Shown: positions 47,213 to 58,740 of the stretch, in pieces | Numbering within the stretch: the first letter of the stretch is position 1 | Layout of the letters: every line of letters starts with the position of its first letter | From: Actinostola sp. cb2023 | Lineage: Eukaryota > Cnidaria > Anthozoa > Actiniaria > Actinostolidae | DNA: 64,000 bases | Direction of reading: 5' to 3' | Assembly: GCA_033675265.1 (NCBI GenBank) | Contig: JAUJYZ010000780.1 | Coordinates: forward strand, 1-64,000 | Made by a program: the position numbers and the translations under genes | The notes under the pieces: generated by a model | The model's input: only the letters and a program-made list of their open reading frames with translations | Database searches by the model: none | Told to the model about the DNA's origin: nothing

Positions 47213-48905
47213 GGGATTGGAACATCGAACCATCATCCAGCTCTTCGACACACATGCAAATCGGAATCCTGAACGCGAAGTTTATTTTGTCTTGTACGAT
47301 GAATCTGGTCAGCGATCATCCTACACATTCAAGTAAGTTCAACAACAATATTTGCGCCTTGCAGCCTCGTGTCTTCGCATTGGATGGAAGAAAGGCGAAA
47401 GAATAGCCATACAAGCATACAATAGCCATACAAGTGGAATTGAATTGTTGCTCAGTTACATGGCCCTAAACCGAATTGGCGCTCTCAGTATTTTATTGCC
47501 TCAACGAATTCCCATCGAGGATACGATTGTTTTTTTTATTCGTTTCAAATGCCAAGGGGTCATTTTAATTGTAAGCAAAGATGTCCTGCTTACAGGAGAA
47601 CACGTGGCGGACTTGAAGAAGACGATCGAAGAGTCCAAAGTTGTGATGATTGATACAGAGCATTCTCAAGTATTAGGCAACGGGTGCAGTCGTTTCAGAA
47701 ACCTCCTCATGACCGGGGAAACCGATTTTAGCAAGGTTCTTGAACGGCAAAGTCAAGTTCAATTCGATGACCTCGCTGTTGTCACACTGACGTCTGGGAG
47801 CACTGGTGAACCGAAGGGTGTTGTGCGCACACACCATTGCATAGTCAACACCACTTTGATGTCAAGTAAATTTGAATTTGGCATTGACTACGATCCCTAC
47901 AGCCAACTTTCAGTAGGTCGCCTGTTCTCTGATAGACCTTTCTACTGGATAGGGGGTCTCGTTCGAATCGAAATTGCTATTTTCACAGGATGTACTCTTC
48001 TTACATCACCTCCAATTAAAACAGTGAAAGAATGTGACATCGAGTTCCTTCTCAAGCTTCTTCAAAATGAGAGATGTACCAATGCAATACTCATGCCGTA
48101 TCTTGTGGTGGACATTGCTAATTACAGTGGACAAATGAACTATGATCTAAGTTGCCTCAAAGAAGCTCTAACAGGCGGCCAACCCATTTCAAACCATATT
48201 TTTGAGAAAGTTAGGTCAGTAGCTCCCAACTGCAAGCTCATTAAGGGCTATGGAATGACAGAGTGTGTGTCCATTGCAAGCCAAGTACTTGGCCAAGAAG
48301 AAGGAGAAGACGGTTTTGAGCTGATATGCCTGAATGAGCTGAAAATCGTGGATGAGAACATACAAGTTTTACAAGTTGGTCAAGTGGGAGAAATTTGCGT
48401 ACGGTCACCAATCGCTTTTGTGGAACTACCTCTCCAATCCATACGCTACTAACAAGACCATTTTTCGCACTGCCTGGATACATACGGGTGACCTTGAAAA
48501 AAATCAACTCGGGAGGGAGGCTCACGATAACTGGACGCAAAGACGACACGATCAAGAGAGCAACAGTCAAGATATTTCCCGCCGAAGTAGAGAAAGTGCT
48601 TTCGAAGTATGACGACGTGAAAGATGCCAATGTCGTTGGTGTTCCAGATGTACGGGTCATGTACGCCTGTATGAAGAGTTATGCGCGTGTATCACCCCCA
48701 AGAAATGCAGTGCCTTAGAATCTGAAATGGCAGACTTCGAAAAGTGAGTCAAACATTCACACCAGATGAGCAAGGGTTGACGCTGAAACCAAAGTACGTA
48801 CTACTAGTCGACGATTTTCCTAAGACAAAGACAGGAAAGTTGGATCGAAAAGCACTAATGATTACAGCTGCTAAAGAACTTGGCATCGACCCGATCATGA
48901 AATAA
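47213..48905 (+). pseudogene. Acyl-CoA synthetase, ACSF2-like, unit C (5'-truncated)
   Basis: Homology to unit B starts abruptly at codon 12 or so (TTGGAACATCGAACC, 47216), right after the CTCAC satellite. The start codon, the first dozen codons and the TTTACAG acceptor are gone. An in-frame TAA follows at about 47334 (AAG-TAA where unit B has AAG-CAT). A long block 47352-48425 is open and keeps TSGSTGEPK and YGMTE. It is followed by a one-base gain near 48427, another in an A run near 48499, an insertion near 48650 and a four-base loss near 48746. The final TKTGKLDR block and stop (48903-48905) remain. A clear pseudogene. Confidence 0.9.
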
Positions 48906-49242
48906 ACCTTGGTACATGTATGTTATTCATGTAGTGCAGAACTACAGCAGCCATATCTCAAACCATTTGTCACCGTTAAATTAGAGACACTAAATATAAA
49001 GTTATAAACCACACGACTCTTTAGATTAATTAGTTGATAAATTATGTAAAAGTTTCATCGTGACATAGAGAGGAAGTTCACTTTCAAAACTAACATTAAC
49101 ATTAACATCTTCATCAATAATATAATAATGATATTTTCAATACAATAAACTATTATAATATAATCAACAACATTAACAGCAACATCACCATCATCAACAA
49201 CAATCAGAAGCATCAGCAGCATTTTACTCACAGAAATTGGCT
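48906..49242 (+). other. 3' flank of unit C
   Basis: The first 170 bases match the 3' flank of unit B (ACCTTGGTACATGTATGTTA to GTTTCAT). It then changes into AT-rich ACATTAACATTAACATC-type simple sequence. No gene seen. Confidence 0.55.
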
Positions 49243-49517
49243 TTGATTTCATATTGCATTATATATTATTGATCTCATATTGCATTATATATTATTGATC
49301 TCATATTGCAATATATATTATTGATCTCATATTGCATTATATATTATTGATCTCATATTGCATCATATATTATTGATCTCATATTGCATTATATATTATT
49401 GATCTCATATTGCATTATATATTATTGATCTCATATTGCATTATATGTTATTGATCTCATATTGCATTATATATTATTGATCTCATATTGCATTATATAT
49501 TATTAATCTCATATTAC

Positions 49518-50364
49518 GAATTAAGAGAGACTTCTTAATAGATTTGATTATAAAATTTAGCGATAAAAGGGTAAAAAAAGACATTATTTACACGGAGAAC
49601 GACGACGTTTCGACGTTGGCTTAACGTCATTATCAAGTCAAAAAGGAAAGATCTAGATATTTACAAACTATATATAGGAATGATAACAATGAAATAATTA
49701 TAAACAATAAAACAATAAAACAATGATAAAAATAAACAAAATTAAGAAACAAAGTCAAATGAAAAGTTTTGCACGGATGGAGTCCGTTTGTACATTTAAA
49801 CTAGGTTTGATGTTCTTGATAGAAAGCTTGAACAGGTTCTCATGCCGAAAGAAAGAAAGCCTACCATCATTAATCAACATTGCGTTGTCAGTTACAAGTT
49901 TAAATGTGGTCTGTGTGATGCAGACTATGTTGGGTTTACAACCCGACACCTCTTCCAACCGCATCAATGAACATAAGTTTAAGAGCTCTTCTATTGGGAA
50001 ACACTTCAAGGATCAGCACGGTGGCCTCGATGACTTCAATGCCGGAAATTTTCAAGTTCTGAAGAAATGCAAAAACAAATGGGACTGCCTTGTTTATGAA
50101 ATGCTTTTTATCAAGAACATCAAACCTAGTTTAAATGTACAAACGGACTCCATCCGTGCAAAACTTTTCATTTGACTTTGTTTCTTAATTTTGTTTATTT
50201 TTATCATTGTTTTATTGTTTTATTGTTTATAATTATTTCATTGTTATCATTCCTATATATTGTTTGTAAATATCTTTCCTTTTTGACTTGATAATGACGT
50301 TAAGCCAACGTCGAAACGTCGTCGTTCTCCGTGTAAATAATGTCTTTTTTTACCCTTTTATCGC
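49518..50364. mobile_element. Penelope-derived foldback unit, copy 1
   Basis: Arms of about 260 bases (49558-49819 and 50107-50367) are inverted copies, both ending in the 3' sequence of a Penelope-like element. Between them lies the GIY-YIG nuclease C-terminal region on the plus strand. One frame reads YKFKCGLCDADYVGFTTRHLFQ, the next (after one extra C near 49959) reads RINEHKFKSSSIGKHFKDQH and CLVYEMLFIKNIKPSLN, stop at 50175. The left arm repeats the last 20 or so codons inverted. Head-to-head 3' fragments are common for Penelope-like elements. No reverse transcriptase is present. Confidence 0.7.
50287..50325 (+). ncRNA. Hammerhead-like hairpin in Penelope unit, copy 1
   Basis: TTGATAA is followed by a GACGTT-AAGCC-AACGTC hairpin and GAAACGTCG. 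This resembles the hammerhead core but with a non-canonical CUGANGA box. The same motif lies inverted in the left arm (about 49600-49640) and in copy 2 (51824-51862). Confidence 0.35.
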
Positions 50365-51056
50365 TAATCTCATATTGCATTATATATTATTGATCTCATA
50401 TTGCCTTATACATTATTGATCTCATATTGCATTATATGTTATTGATCTCATATTGCATTATATATTATTGATCTAATATTGCATTATATATTATTGATCT
50501 CATATTGCCTTATATATTATTGATCTCATATTGCATTATATGTTATTGATCTCATATTGCATATTGCATGATATATTATTGATCTCATATTGCATTATAT
50601 ATTATTGATCTCATATTGCATTATATATTATTGATCTCATATTGCATTATATATTATTGATCTCATATTGCATATATATATTATTGATCTCATATTGCAT
50701 TATATATTATTGATCTCATATTGCATTATATATTATTGATCTCATATTGCATTATATATTATTGATCTCATATTGCATTATATATTTGATCTCATATTGC
50801 ATTATATATTATTGATCTCATATTGCATTATATATTATTGATCTCATATTGCATTATATATTATTGATCTCATATTGCATTATATATTATTGATCTCATA
50901 TTGCATCATATATTATTGATCTCATATTGCATTATATATTATTGATCTCATATTGCATTATATATTATTGATCTCATATTGCATTATATGTTATTGATCT
51001 CATATTGCATTATATATTATTGATCTCATATTGCATTATATATTATTAATCTCATA

Positions 51057-51902
51057 TTACGAATTAAGAGAGACTTCTTAATAGATTTGATTATAAAATT
51101 TAGCGATAAAAGGGTAAAAAAAGACATTATTTACACGGAGAACGACGACGTTTCGACGTTGGCTTAACGTCATTATCAATTCAAAAAGGAAAGATATTTA
51201 CAAACTATATATAGGAATGATAATAATGAAATAATTATAAACAATAAAACAATAAAACAATGATAAAAATAAACAAAATTAAGAAACAAAGTCAAATGAA
51301 AAGTTTTGCACGGATGGAGTCCGTTTGTACATTTAAACTAGGTTTGATGTTCTTGATAGAAAGCTTGAACAGGTTCTCATGCCGAAAGAAAGAAAGCCTA
51401 CCATCATTAATCAACATTGCGTTGTCAGTTACAAGTTTAAATGTGGTCTGTGTGATGCAGACTATGTTGGGTTTACAACCCGACACCTCTTCCAACCGCA
51501 TCAATGAACATAAGTTTAAGAGCTCTTCTATTGGGAAACACTTCAAGGATCAGCACGGTGGCCTCGATGACTTCAATGCCGGAAATTTTCAAGTTCTGAA
51601 GAAATGCAAAAACAAATGGGACTGCCTTGTTTATGAAATGCTTTTTATCAAGAACATCAAACCTAGTTTAAATGTACAAACGGACTCCATCCGTGCAAAA
51701 CTTTTCATTTGACTTTGTTTCTTAATTTTGTTTATTTTTATCATTGTTTTATTGTTTTATTGTTTATAATTATTTCATTGTTATCATTCCTATATATTGT
51801 TTGTAAATATCTTTCCTTTTTGACTTGATAATGACGTTAAGCCAACGTCGAAACGTCGTCGTTCTCCGTGTAAATAATGTCTTTTTTTACCCTTTTATCG
51901 CT
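51057..51902. mobile_element. Penelope-derived foldback unit, copy 2
   Basis: Almost identical to 49518-50364, including the one-base break in the GIY-YIG frame and both arms (reading frame 51260-51712). It differs by a six-base deletion near 51190 (AAGATATTT against AAGATCTAGATATTT) and a few single bases. The shared defect shows it arose by duplication of copy 1, not by a new insertion. Confidence 0.8.
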
Positions 51903-52888
51903 AATCTCATATTGCATTATATATTATTGATCTCATATTGCCTTATACATTATTGATCTCATATTGCATTATATGTTATTGATCTCATATTGCATTATAT
52001 ATTATTGATCTAATATTGCATTATATATTATTGATCTCATATTGCCTTATATATTATTGATCTCATATTGCATTATATGTTATTGATCTCATATTGCATG
52101 ATATATTATTGATCTCATATTGCATTATATATTATTGATCTCATATTGCATTATATATTATTGATCTCATATTGCATTATATATTATTGATCTCATATTG
52201 CATTATATATTATTGATCTCATATTGCATTATATATTATTGATCTCATATTGCATTATATATTATTGATCTCATATTGCATTATATATTATTGATCTCAT
52301 ATTGCATTATATATTATTGATCTCATATTGCATCATATATTATTGATCTCATATTGCATTATATATTATTGATCTCATATTGCATTATATATTATTGATC
52401 TCATATTGCATTATATATTATTGATCTCATATTGCATTATATATTATTGATCTCATATTGCATTATATATTATTGATCTCATATTGCATTATATATTATT
52501 GATCTCATATTGCATTATATATTATTGATCTCATATTGCATTATATATTATTGATCTCATATTGCATTATATATTATTGATCTCATATTGCATCATATAT
52601 TATTGATCTCATATTGCATTATATATTATTGATCTCATATTGCATTATATATTATTGATCTCATATTGCATTATATATTATATCATGTTGCAATTTATTA
52701 TATAGACACGAGTGTTTTATTGGAAAATATCTCACTCGTAAAATTCGTACGAAACTACATCCGGGACCCGAGTGGCGAATTTTCCATATCCTCACTAGTG
52801 AGGATATCGATGACGTCGGACTCAGTACTTTTAGTAAAAAAAAATATTTTTTCGTCAATTTTTTTTGGTCTATATAATAAAAAGAACA

Positions 52889-53031
52889 TTACACGTTGGC
52901 TTGAAGATATGAATTTTATTTTCTCGTGTTAAAAACAATATTTTACTCACTCGCTGCGCTCGTTCGTAAAATATAGTTTTTGCCACTCGAAAATAGAATT
53001 CATATCTTCGCGCCGCCGTGTAATATCCTCT
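52889..53031. mobile_element. Hairpin MITE left of the palindrome
   Basis: ATTACACG...GAAGATATGAATTTTATTTTC pairs with GAAAATAGAATTCATATCTTC...CGTGTAAT. The centre is TTTACTCACTCGCTGCGCTCG. A similar hairpin with different arms (TTAGATGTTTTCTCGGGTAT) lies at 58577-58703. Confidence 0.65.
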
Positions 53032-54135
53032 ATTTATTATATATCTGTGACGTAATTTTACCAAATTTGGTCATTTTTGAGGGCCGATATGAGTCGATGT
53101 TAAGTGGCTGTCCCGCCAAAAGCGGACCGGTCGTCTTCGCGACGGAAAATCGATTTCCTTTAAGTTTTGCAGGCTGAAAGGGTTTGGTACACATGTATTA
53201 AAAACCAACTGGTTTTTGTCAAAAAATATTTTTTGATTTTTTTACGAACCAAAACCTAATTTTGACGGTCACGGGGTTTCTAGGCCTGATTCACGGACTC
53301 GAAATGACCGATTTTTAGAGCCGCGCTACGTACAGAAGAAGAAATGACATGAACCGTTACTATTATTTCAGTTTCAAGATACATTCCTTGAGTTCAAAAC
53401 CGAAATATTATTTGTGTTTGAAAAATCCCAAGGAAATCAGGTGATTTCAAAGTTACCCCTCTTAACGCCTGATGAATTCGCACGAGAATATAGCCGTATA
53501 AAACGGTTAATATTTCAAAAGTGCGACGGAAATCTATGCAGAAATGCATTTCACGGTAAAGCTATAACCTGCTAGTGTCAGATTCTAACATTAAACCTGT
53601 GGGTATGTCTCTCGAACAGGAAGAAAAAAAGCGATGAATACAAGTCATATTTGGCGTGTTTACACGAATAGCGAGCGTGACAGCTCATTAGCATATCCGT
53701 TGTTTTCACCCCCGACATTCCTGTTTTTCAGTTAAAATACGGCACTTATCCTCGTGATATCAAGAAATATAACTTCCGTTCTTTCAACAACACTTCAGAC
53801 CAACATAACAGTACAAATTGCAATTCCACAGGAGTAGAATGTTGGTCGTTTCTTTGCATGGCAAACGCACGTGACCAAGGCCGTTACACTTTGCTATGAA
53901 TTTACCTCGATGACTAAAATGCTTCTCATTAATAGACGTTAGAACTCTTACTTACTGTGTTTGGTTACGATTTAGACTGTTGAACGCCATTAATTCCGCT
54001 TCAGTTCGAAGGACGTTGCGTGACACTTCAAACTGTTCGACTATAAATTATAAACTATAACTTACACTGAAAACCGCTAGTGAGCTGTAAGATGTAGCTA
54101 GCTAGGATAGCCATTCTGTTGATAACCATGCACTT

Positions 54136-54379
54136 CAGGTCCCGCGTCCACACGTACGTATCCGTATATTTTTGAATCCGAAACGTACTTTTTCGATGCG
54201 GATTCAAAATAATTTGCGGCACACGACCGGCCGTATTCACAGCGCGCGTATTCAAAAGAGCGTATTCAAAAAGTTGCGGATTCATCGACCGTATTCACCG
54301 GATACGTGTGGACGGGAGGCCAATCCGTATCGAAAAAGTTGCGGATTCAAAGATATGCGGATACGTGTGGCGGGGCCTG
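54136..54379. mobile_element. MITE in left palindrome arm, 244 bp
   Basis: CAGGTCCCGCGTCCACACG at the left pairs with CGTGTGGCGGGGCCTG at the right. The interior has repeated TTGCGGATTCA and GCGTATTCAAAA words. The inverted counterpart lies at 57182-57424 in the right arm, so it was present before the palindrome formed or was copied with it. Confidence 0.7.
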
Positions 54380-54870
54380 AGATCTTTTGAAGAGTCCCAA
54401 ACAGAACAATGGGATATGCTAATGAGGTACTCATGATACCAGCAGTCAAAAATTAGAGGTTTAATATCATGAAATATAGAGACAGATCAAGAAAAAAGTC
54501 CAGTTTGTCATTTGATGGCCACCTGTCTAAGAAAGTGAAAAATGATTGGTGTTTTGTGTAATTAACAAATAGCAAAATGCTAAGGAAATTGGGAAATTGA
54601 AAATCAGTTATCCCGCCACATCAGAAATAGCGATGCAGCAAATTTCGAATTATACGCGAAAATTGTATTCTTTGTTAATGTGGGTAGGTAGTTGCAAAAA
54701 TCCCCTAGTAATTATATTCAGAAAATGTACCTTCACTGCAGACATCATTGTGTCGCGTATTAACAAAATCCGTCAATCACTGATCTACGATAGTGTTGAT
54801 TGTTTGTGTACCATCACTGTACATCGTTACATTTAGCTGTTAAAAAGGAATATTATCAAGAAAACTAAAG

Positions 54871-55090
54871 ATGAGTAAGTGTTTTTATGTCAAGCCAAGA
54901 TCAAGCCGGTTGTGGGTCGTATAAAGAAGTAGACCCCCCCCACATTAGCGCCTCTCTTCGACTGTCGAGACTCCATCGATTCACATTTAAGTAAATATCA
55001 CTTGTCTAACGAGAAGTTAAATGGAATTTGAATTAATGTGTCGTGCTGGTCACTTCAAAAACAAGCAATTGCAAAACAACAGTCCAAGGT
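54871..55090 (+). pseudogene. Orphan Cys/His-rich ORF, copy 1 (broken)
   Basis: It begins with the same ATG context as the copy at 55967. It has one extra T after nine bases or so of coding sequence, a C-run replacing codons near 54945, and a further insertion near 55020. The match ends at about 55090. It belongs to the left palindrome arm. Confidence 0.65.
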
Positions 55091-55260
55091 TCTTTATACC
55101 GCTAAAAATCCTCAAAACTGCATGCCCCCTCACCATGTAGTTCACTTCATTCTCCTTAATAACAATTATTTTGTATCTCTATATCTTGCCTCTACGACTA
55201 ATTCTGGCTATTACTTGTGCACAATATATTCGGTCATTCCACCGCCATTTTGTCCGACTA

Positions 55261-55458
55261 ATAGACCTCTTTAGCTTGTATGCAAATTGCCCATTTCAGA
55301 TCATGTGATGTAAACATTTATATGCTCTGGAGAATTAGTCCTTTCAATATAAACGAATAAATTTCAGAAATATAAAGGAACAATTCTCCAGAGAATATCA
55401 GTGTTTACATCACATGATCTGAAATGGGCAATTTGCATACAAGCTAAAGAGGTCTATT
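55261..55458. mobile_element. Palindromic MITE, about 198 bp
   Basis: ATAGACCTCTTTAGCTTGTA pairs with TACAAGCTAAAGAGGTCTAT. The arms extend over GCAAATTGCCCATTTCAGATC. A half copy (GAAATTTATTCGTTCATATTG, TTTACATCACATGG) is at 62565-62650. Confidence 0.8.
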
Positions 55459-55550
55459 CCCAATGAACGCTGGGATACCACAGGTAATCCAAGCATTCTC
55501 GTACCCAAGCCACCACAAACAGAGGTGGTGGTCCATGATTTTCGATAGTT

Positions 55551-55706
55551 TATACACCGAATCGAAATATGGCGGCCAATTTGAATAACTATTGTTCTGG
55601 ACTGACCAACCTCTCATTCATGTGAAAACTCTTTTGTGTTTCCACGTGAACAAGTCAAAGAACAATGGCAGTTCAATTTGGACGCCATATTTCGATTCGG
55701 TGTATA
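55551..55706. mobile_element. Palindromic MITE, 156 bp
   Basis: TATACACCGAATCGAAATATGG pairs with CCATATTTCGATTCGGTGTATA (last base pairs trimmed). The interior is too short to code. Confidence 0.75.
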
Positions 55707-55966
55707 TCAGAATATATTTATATAACACCGAAGTTTGTTAGAACGGACCACCAGTTTGTTCGTTTTATCTTTGCTTTCTTTTTGTTTTTAACATGAAGTA
55801 AAGAAATTTTTTTTTTACAAAAATGCCCCACACTAACGTCCAATTTTTTCCCGCCTTACCCCCTCCCCCCCTAAACGTCCAGTGGACGTTAAGCGGGGAA
55901 AGGTGAATATGTCGACGGCCCCTTACATTTAGCTGTTAAAAGGGAATATTATCAAGAAAACTAAAG

Positions 55967-56365
55967 ATGAGTAAGTGTTTTATGTCAAGCCAAGATCAAG
56001 CCGGTTGTGGGTCGTATAAAGAAGTAGACGAAAGCACATTAGCGCCTCTCTTCGACTGTCGAGACTCCATCGATTCACATTTAAGTAAATATCACTTGTC
56101 TAACGAGAAGTTAAAGGAATTTGAATTAATTCTGTATCGTGCTGGCCACTTCAACATCCAGCAATTGCAAATCCAAGACATGTTTATATGTCCCAAACAT
56201 CGTGGAAGTCTCGGTAGATATTGGAAACCTAAAACAGCGTGTCAGTATCCAGAACATAAGGGAAAACTTCAGGCGGTAAAAGGCAATCGTGTTTTTAACG
56301 TGACGAATTCAAAAGACGTTCTTCTGATCTTTGGATTTCTTATTCCTGTTGGATCACGTGAGTAA
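55967..56365 (+). CDS. Orphan Cys/His-rich protein, copy 2, probable exon
   Basis: An open frame of 132 codons from ATG 55967. It has an acidic, Ser-rich start, a helical HLSKYHLSNEKLKEFEL region and a C-terminal ICPKHRGSL-RYW...ACQYPEHKGK motif (CxxH...CxxxxH), perhaps a small zinc site. The frame passes a GTGAGT donor at 56352 shortly before its stop, so the real exon may end there and continue elsewhere. I do not recognise the family beyond a resemblance to orphan cnidarian proteins. Copies with the same start lie at 54871 and, inverted, at 56686. It may be a captured host exon or part of a transposon gene. Confidence 0.45.
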   Translation: MSKCFMSSQDQAGCGSYKEVDESTLAPLFDCRDSIDSHLSKYHLSNEKLKEFELILYRAGHFNIQQLQIQDMFICPKHRGSLGRYWKPKTACQYPEHKGKLQAVKGNRVFNVTNSKDVLLIFGFLIPVGSRE

Positions 56366-56392
56366 AATATTCATTTGATATATATACTGTAG

Positions 56393-56686
56393 TCAAGTAT
56401 CTGAAATGTCCAATTCCTCCGTGGTGAGGTGTGGCATGGCGAGACTTCCACGATGTTTGGGACATATAAACATGTCTTGGATTTGCAATTGCTGGATGTT
56501 GAAGTGGCCAGCACGATACAGAATTAATTCAAATTCCTTTAACTTCTCGTTAGACAAGTGATATTTACTTAAATGTGAATCGATGGAGTCTCGACAGTCG
56601 AAGAGAGGCGCTAATGTGCTTTCGTCTACTTCTTTATACGACCCACAACCGGCTTGATCTTGGCTTGACATAAAACACTTACTCAT
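56393..56686 (-). pseudogene. Orphan Cys/His-rich ORF, copy 3 (truncated)
   Basis: Identical to the first 82 codons of the 55967 copy (through the PKHRGSL stretch), then a different 15-codon end. The second half of the Cys/His motif (CQYPEH) is lost at the palindrome centre. Confidence 0.6.
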
Positions 56687-57181
56687 CTTTAGTTTTCTTG
56701 ATAATATTCCTTTTTAACAGCTAAATGTAACGATGTACAGTGATGGTACACAAACAATCAACACTATCGTAGATCAGTGATTGACGGATTTTGTTAATAC
56801 GCGACACAATGATGTCTGCAGTGAAGGTACATTTTCTGAATATAATTACTAGGGGATTTTTGCAACTACCTAGCTACCCACATTAACAAAGAATACAATT
56901 TTCGCGTATAATTCGAAATTTGCTGCATCGCTATTTCTGATGTGGCGGGATAACTGATTTTCAATTTCCCAATTTCCTTAGCATTTTGCTATTTGTTAAT
57001 TACACAAAACACCAATCATTGTTCACTTTCTTAGACAGGTGGCCATCAAATGACAAACTGGACTTTTTTCTTGATCTGTCTCTATATTTCATGGTATTAA
57101 ACCTCTAATTTTTGACTGCTGGTATCATGAGTACCTCATTAGCATATCCCATTGTTCTGTTTGGGACTCTTCAAAAGATCT

Positions 57182-57424
57182 CAGGCCCCGCCACACGTAT
57201 CCGCATATCTTTGAATATTCCGCAACTTTTTCGATACGGATTGGCCTCCCGTCCACACGTATCCGGTGAATACGGTCGATGAATCCGCAACTTTTTGAAT
57301 ACGCTCTTTTGAATACGCGCGCTGTGAATACGGCCGGTCGTGTGCCGCAAATTATTTTGAATCCGCATCGAAAAAGTACGTTTCGGATTCAAAAATATAC
57401 GGATACGTGTGGACGCGGGACCTG
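57182..57424. mobile_element. MITE in right palindrome arm, 243 bp
   Basis: Inverted counterpart of 54136-54379, with the same CAGG...CCTG ends and a single small length difference. Confidence 0.7.
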
Positions 57425-58576
57425 AAGTGCATGGTTATCAACAGAATGGCTATCCTAGCTAGCTACATCTTACAGCTCACTAGCGGTTTTCAGTGTAAGT
57501 TATAGTTTATAATTTATAGTCGAACAGTTTGAAGTGTCACGCAACGTCCTTCGAACTGAAGCGGAATTAATGGCGTTCAACAGTCTAAATCGTAACCAAA
57601 CACAGTAAGTAAGAGTTCTAACGTCTATTAATGAGAAGCATTTTAGTCATCGAGGTAAATTCATAGCAAAGTGTAACGGCCTTGGTCACGTGCGTTTGCC
57701 ATGCAAAGAAACGACCAACATTCTACTCCTGTGGAATTGCAATTTGTACTGTTATGTTGGTCTGAAGTGTTGTTGAAAGAACGGAAGTTATATTTCTTGA
57801 TATCACGAGGATAAGTGCCGTATTTTAACTGAAAAACAGGAATGTCGGGGGTGAAAACAACGGATATGCTAATGAGCTGTCACGCTCGCTATTCGTGTAA
57901 ACACGCCAAATATGACTTGTATTCATCGCTTTTTTTCTTCCTGTTCGAGAGACATACCCACAGGTTTAATGTTAGAATCTGACACTAGCAGGTTATAGCT
58001 TTACCGTGAAATGCATTTCTGCATAGATTTCCGTCGCACTTTTGAAATATTAACCGTTTTATACGGCTATATTCTCGTGCGAATTCATCAGGCGTTAAGA
58101 GGGGTAACTTTGAAATCACCTGATTTCCTTGGGATTTTTCAAACACAAATAATATTTCGGTTTTGAACTCAAGGAATGTATCTTGAAACTGAAATAATAG
58201 TAACGGTTCATGTCATTTCTTCTTCTGTACGTAGCGCGGCTCTAAAAACCGGTCATTTCGAGTCCGTGAATCAGGCCTAGAAACCCCGTGACCGTCAAAA
58301 TTAGGTTTTGGTTCGTAAAAAAATCAAAAAATATTTTTTGACAAAAACCAGTTGGTTTTTAATACATGTGTACCAAACCCTTTCAGCCTGCAAAACTTAA
58401 AGGAAATCGATTTTCCGTCGCGAAGACTACCGGTCCGCTTTTAGCGGGACAGCCACTTTTAAAATGCCCTGTAGAAATCCGTAATGCCCTGTTCACAACT
58501 CAAAAAACTCAAAAAACTCAAAATACAATATTCTGATAAAATTACGTCACAGTTAAATAATAAATCCCTCCAGTTA

Positions 58577-58703
58577 GATGTTTTCTCGGGTATTACGGGA
58601 GTGACATTTTACTCGTTGCTCGCATTGCTCGCCCTGCGGGCTCGGAAAAATACATTCGCAACTCGTAAAATATCAGCCTGTAATACCCGAGAAAACATCT
58701 AAT
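58577..58703. mobile_element. Hairpin MITE right of the palindrome
   Basis: TTAGATGTTTTCTCGGGTAT pairs with ATACCCGAGAAAACATCTAA. The centre is TTTACTCGTTGCTCGCATTG, similar in style to 52889-53031. It is followed by the last 26-base minisatellite unit. Confidence 0.7.
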
Positions 58704-58740
58704 AAGCTGTATATATATTATTGATCTCATATTGCATTAT

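Larger units (their letters stand above)
49243..52690 (+). repeat. 26-bp minisatellite with two embedded foldback units
   Basis: Head-to-tail copies of a 26-base unit starting ATTGATCTCATATTGC lie at 49243-49515, 50365-51055 and 51903-52685. Variant units (CCTTATACATT, TATATGTT, GATCTAATATTGC) occur in the same order after each embedded unit. This shows that a block of about 1.54 kb, array plus foldback, was duplicated as a whole. One stray unit lies at 58708-58740, beyond the palindrome. Confidence 0.9.
53100..58458. mobile_element. 5.4-kb palindromic element with about 2-kb arms
   Basis: The left arm 53100-about 55080 and the right arm 56393-58458 are inverted copies with few differences, starting AAGTGGCTGTCCCGC. 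The outer ends match, so this behaves like a transposon with giant inverted repeats or a large inverted duplication. The spacer (55080-56392) holds two small MITEs and a further, direct copy of the arm's inner end (55925-56210), which extends into a longer ORF. It interrupts the 26-base minisatellite. No transposase is recognised. Confidence 0.8.

Noticed and set aside
49243..52690. CRISPR array
   Set aside because: Units are contiguous 26-bp minisatellite copies without unique spacers, in a eukaryotic context.
54172..54390. Arg-rich ORF present in both palindrome arms
   Set aside because: Translation of a MITE with repeated GCGGATTCA words; no domain and duplicated only because the arms are.
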